A stretch of DNA of 6,710 bases from the NCBI GenBank assembly GCA_002451215.1, contig DKBM01000084.1, forward strand, positions 1 to 6,710, read 5' to 3'. Shown in pieces: positions 5,739 to 6,710 of the stretch; the stretch's first letter is position 1; every line of letters begins with the position of its first letter. This DNA is from SM1-46 sp002451215 (GTDB lineage Bacteria; Pseudomonadota; Gammaproteobacteria; Acidiferrobacterales; Sulfurifustaceae). A model generated the notes under the pieces. It saw only the letters and a program-made list of their open reading frames with translations. It was not told where the DNA came from and did no database searches. A program made the position numbers and the translations under genes.

Positions 5739-6491
5739 TCAGCGCTTGCGAAGTGCAAGCTCGATGAGCTTGGCGTACTTGCCGAAGCTATTGAAACAGC
5801 CAATTACAATATGTATGAAACCGGGAACGCCATCCAGGAATCCCACCCGAAAGAAGTAGAACTTCACAAATCGCAGAAGCGGGTTGAAAACAAGTTTGCC
5901 CATGCCGACGCGTTTGCCGCGCGCGTAGAGCTGTTCGGCCTGCAGGCTGGTATAGCGGTTCTGCTTGGCGAGATAGTCGGCGATCCCTTGCTCTGATTCG
6001 TGCAGCAAGTCGCCGAACAGGCGGCCCACCGGCCCCGGCGCAACCACCTTTTCGTGGATGGGGTCTTCCGACCAGTTCGCGTGGCGGCGGTCGAAGAGCC
6101 GCAACGACCAATCTGGATACCCCTCGCCGTGGCGCAACCAGCGGCCCATGAAGCGGTTGCGGCGCGGAAATTGGTAGGCGGAAAAGCGCGGCGTGGCGAG
6201 CTCGTGCCGGATGCTCTCGCGCAGCTTGTCGCTGACCCGTTCATCGGCGTCGAGCGACAGGACCCAGTCGTGCCTGGCCTGGGCGGCGGCGAAGCGCTTT
6301 TGTGCCCCATAACCCAGCCATTCCTGGTGAATTACGCGCGCGCCGTGTCGCTCGGCAATAGCGACGGTATCGTCGGTACTGCCCGAGTCCACCACGACAA
6401 GCTCATCGGCAAAGGCAACGCTCGCGAGACAAGCGTCAAGTTGGCTTGCGGCGTTGCAGGTAATAATCACCGCGGACAGCGGTTCGGTCAT
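5739..6491 (-). CDS. GT2 glycosyltransferase, WaaE/LgtF (beta-1,4-glucosyltransferase) type
   Basis: The 250-residue length is typical of the small WaaE/KdtX/LgtF group of inverting GT-A glycosyltransferases that add a hexose to an inner-core heptose of LPS. The N-terminus carries the GT2 nucleotide-binding pattern LSAVIITCNAA (5-15) and VVVDSGSTDDT (32-42). D81-A-D83-E84 in LSLDADERV is the metal-binding DXD motif. RRNRFMGRWLRHGEGYPDWS (110-129), RLFDRR (131-136) and the HEKV at 146-149 form the acceptor-side and active-site region characteristic of this group. A hydrophobic, aromatic stretch near 208-232 (FVKFYFFRVGFLDGVPGFIH) probably associates with the membrane. The gene is divergent from waaC, whose product makes the heptose acceptor, which supports the role. 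The start at 6491 has no Shine-Dalgarno. Whether glucose is the sugar is inference from the family. Confidence 0.88.
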   Translation of the reverse strand: MTEPLSAVIITCNAASQLDACLASVAFADELVVVDSGSTDDTVAIAERHGARVIHQEWLGYGAQKRFAAAQARHDWVLSLDADERVSDKLRESIRHELATPRFSAYQFPRRNRFMGRWLRHGEGYPDWSLRLFDRRHANWSEDPIHEKVVAPGPVGRLFGDLLHESEQGIADYLAKQNRYTSLQAEQLYARGKRVGMGKLVFNPLLRFVKFYFFRVGFLDGVPGFIHIVIGCFNSFGKYAKLIELALRKR

Positions 6492-6497
6492 GACGGT

Positions 6498-6525
6498 ATT
6501 CTATGCGAAAATTCGGGCATGTCCC
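6498..6525 (-). promoter_or_regulatory. Candidate sigma70 promoter for the GT2 gene, possibly leaderless
   Basis: Read on the minus strand, GGGACA (6525-6520) is followed 16 bases later by TAGAAT (6503-6498), which match 4/6 and 5/6 of the sigma70 -35 and -10 consensus. Transcription would begin about 7 bases further on, at or next to the A of the ATG at 6491, giving a leaderless mRNA; this agrees with the absence of a Shine-Dalgarno. The -35 would lie inside the first codons of waaC. On the plus strand TATTCT (6497-6502) overlaps the same bases and could serve waaC. This is pattern matching by eye only. Confidence 0.3.
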
Positions 6526-6710
6526 GCGTGCTGCTGATCAAGACCTCATCGCTCGGGGACGTCGTTCACAATCTTCCTGTCGTTGCCGACATTCACGCCA
6601 ATGCACCCGATGCCCGCATCGAGTGGGTGGTCGAAGAGGGTTTTGCCGATATCCCGCGTCTGCATCCGGGGGTGAGTCGCGTGATTCCGGTGGCGCTGCG
6701 GCGCTGGCGC
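6519..6710 (+). CDS. waaC: Lipopolysaccharide heptosyltransferase I, N-terminal part (cut by window edge)
   Basis: The 64 visible codons begin MSRVLLIKTSSLGDVVHNLP and include IEWVVEEGFADIPRLHPGV and VIPVALRRWR. KTSSLGDVxHxLP and WVVEExFADIPxxHP are the diagnostic N-terminal motifs of WaaC, the GT9 enzyme that transfers L-glycero-D-manno-heptose from ADP-heptose to Kdo2-lipid A, the first heptose of the LPS inner core. D14 in SLGD corresponds to the conserved catalytic aspartate of the family. The start at 6519 puts this motif at the normal distance from the N-terminus; the ATG at 6503 is out of frame. No clear Shine-Dalgarno is seen. The gene diverges from the GT2 gene, with 27 bases between the two start codons. 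The remaining roughly 250 residues lie beyond the window. Confidence 0.93.
   Translation, partial: MSRVLLIKTSSLGDVVHNLPVVADIHANAPDARIEWVVEEGFADIPRLHPGVSRVIPVALRRWR

Noticed and set aside
5629..5996. Plus-strand ORFs at 5629-5859 and 5667-5996
   Set aside because: Most of their length is antisense to the well-supported GT2 gene and the products show no motif.
1..6710. tRNA, rRNA, CRISPR arrays, riboswitches, intact insertion sequences
   Set aside because: None was seen on reading both strands; nearly all bases are explained by surface-glycan genes.

Overview
This window is part of a lipopolysaccharide (LPS) core / surface-glycan gene cluster from a Gram-negative bacterium, most likely a betaproteobacterium. 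The protein styles, the moderate-to-high GC content (about 63% in two 60-base lines sampled from glycosyltransferase genes) and the waaC-type N-terminus at the right edge all fit that group; the genus cannot be named from sequence alone. Two N runs show that this is a draft assembly.

Layout, left to right. On the plus strand: the end of a GT4 glycosyltransferase (1-125), a 34-base N gap, a GT9 heptosyltransferase-family gene that has lost its first codons in the gap (161-1123), a 157-base spacer holding a possible 35-codon ORF, an O-antigen-ligase/Wzy_C membrane protein (1281-2666), a 247-base spacer with no convincing gene, a GT4 glycosyltransferase (2914-4032), a second GT9 gene that overlaps it by ATGA and is broken by an NN gap (4029-5000), and a small AT-rich SAM-dependent methyltransferase (5041-5598). 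A convergent minus-strand GT2 glycosyltransferase of the WaaE/LgtF type follows (5739-6491). Its start lies only 27 bases from the start of a divergent plus-strand waaC, heptosyltransferase I (6519 to the window edge).

How the genes fit together. WaaC adds the first heptose to Kdo2-lipid A. The GT2 enzyme is of the kind that adds a hexose to that inner-core heptose. The GT4 and GT9 enzymes probably extend the core on the cytoplasmic face of the inner membrane. The Wzy_C protein probably joins O-polysaccharide, or another lipid-linked glycan, to the finished core in the periplasm. The methyltransferase may modify a glycan residue. All genes share one biosynthetic theme. No mobile element, CRISPR array, RNA gene or obviously new system can be demonstrated.

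The points most worth a second look are: the NN gap that hides about 50 codons of the second GT9; the 34-N gap that must hide more sequence than its length says; a small ORF whose stop overlaps the ligase start; a faint transposase-like remnant in the 247-base spacer; the AT-rich methyltransferase; and the very short divergent start region before waaC.
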